From Acidobacteriota bacterium (GTDB lineage: Bacteria; Acidobacteriota; Blastocatellia; Pyrinomonadales; Pyrinomonadaceae), in NCBI GenBank assembly GCA_024640445.1, contig JAHEEZ010000071.1, positions 1 to 14,803 of the forward strand: DNA of 14,803 nucleotides, read 5' to 3'. The position numbers and the translations under genes are program-made. A model generated the notes under the pieces. The model saw nothing but the letters and a program-made list of their open reading frames with translations. It did no database searches and was not told where the DNA came from. Below, in pieces: positions 13,905 to 14,803 of the stretch (position 1 is its first letter; every line of letters begins with the position of its first letter).

Positions 13905-14803
<899 letters not shown>

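Overview
The window (about 14.8 kb, moderately high G+C) is ordinary bacterial chromosome carrying eleven protein genes, nine of them complete and two cut by the window edges. Short genes with lipoprotein or Sec signals, an exported amidohydrolase, a secreted protein ending in a carboxypeptidase-regulatory-like domain, and hairpin-type intergenic repeats suggest an environmental Acidobacteriota-type organism (Blastocatellia/Pyrinomonadaceae is my best guess). No rRNA or other marker gene is present to prove this. I see no tRNA, rRNA, CRISPR array, phage gene or intact transposase.

Layout. 1-1014 (+): 3' part of a class C beta-lactamase/PBP-like serine hydrolase. 1113-1580 (-): small lipoprotein. 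1781-2926 (+): HisC-like aminotransferase with a Tat signal, on a GTG start. 2927-3212: repeat-rich spacer. 3213-4934 (-): amidohydrolase lipoprotein, divergent from 5110-5646 (+), a lipoprotein with an acidic/Pro linker. 5715-6266 (-): exported NTF2-like protein. 6407-6440: intrinsic terminator of 6469-8580 (-), a 703-residue secreted protein. 8742-10646 (+): membrane polyferredoxin fused to a TPR-like tail. 10755-11654 (+): exported M55 D-aminopeptidase. 11747-12325 (+): histidine-phosphatase lipoprotein, closely followed by 12377-13597 (+): LOV photoreceptor fused to a SpoIIE/PP2C phosphatase. 13663-13855: MITE-like element. 13905 to the end (-): C-terminal part of catalase-peroxidase KatG.

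How the genes fit together. Eight of the nine genes with a visible N-terminus carry an export signal or membrane segments; only the LOV phosphatase looks cytoplasmic. Several exported enzymes (serine hydrolase, D-aminopeptidase, amidohydrolase, aminotransferase) belong to families that act on peptides, amides or amino acids, so envelope or periplasmic amine scavenging is a possible but unproven theme. The genes are mostly single units separated by hairpins, not one operon. The most notable items are the LOV-SpoIIE light-regulated phosphatase, the Tat-exported aminotransferase, the ferredoxin-TPR fusion without a redox partner, the large secreted protein of unclear role, and the small non-autonomous mobile element. 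I do not see a clearly new multi-gene system.
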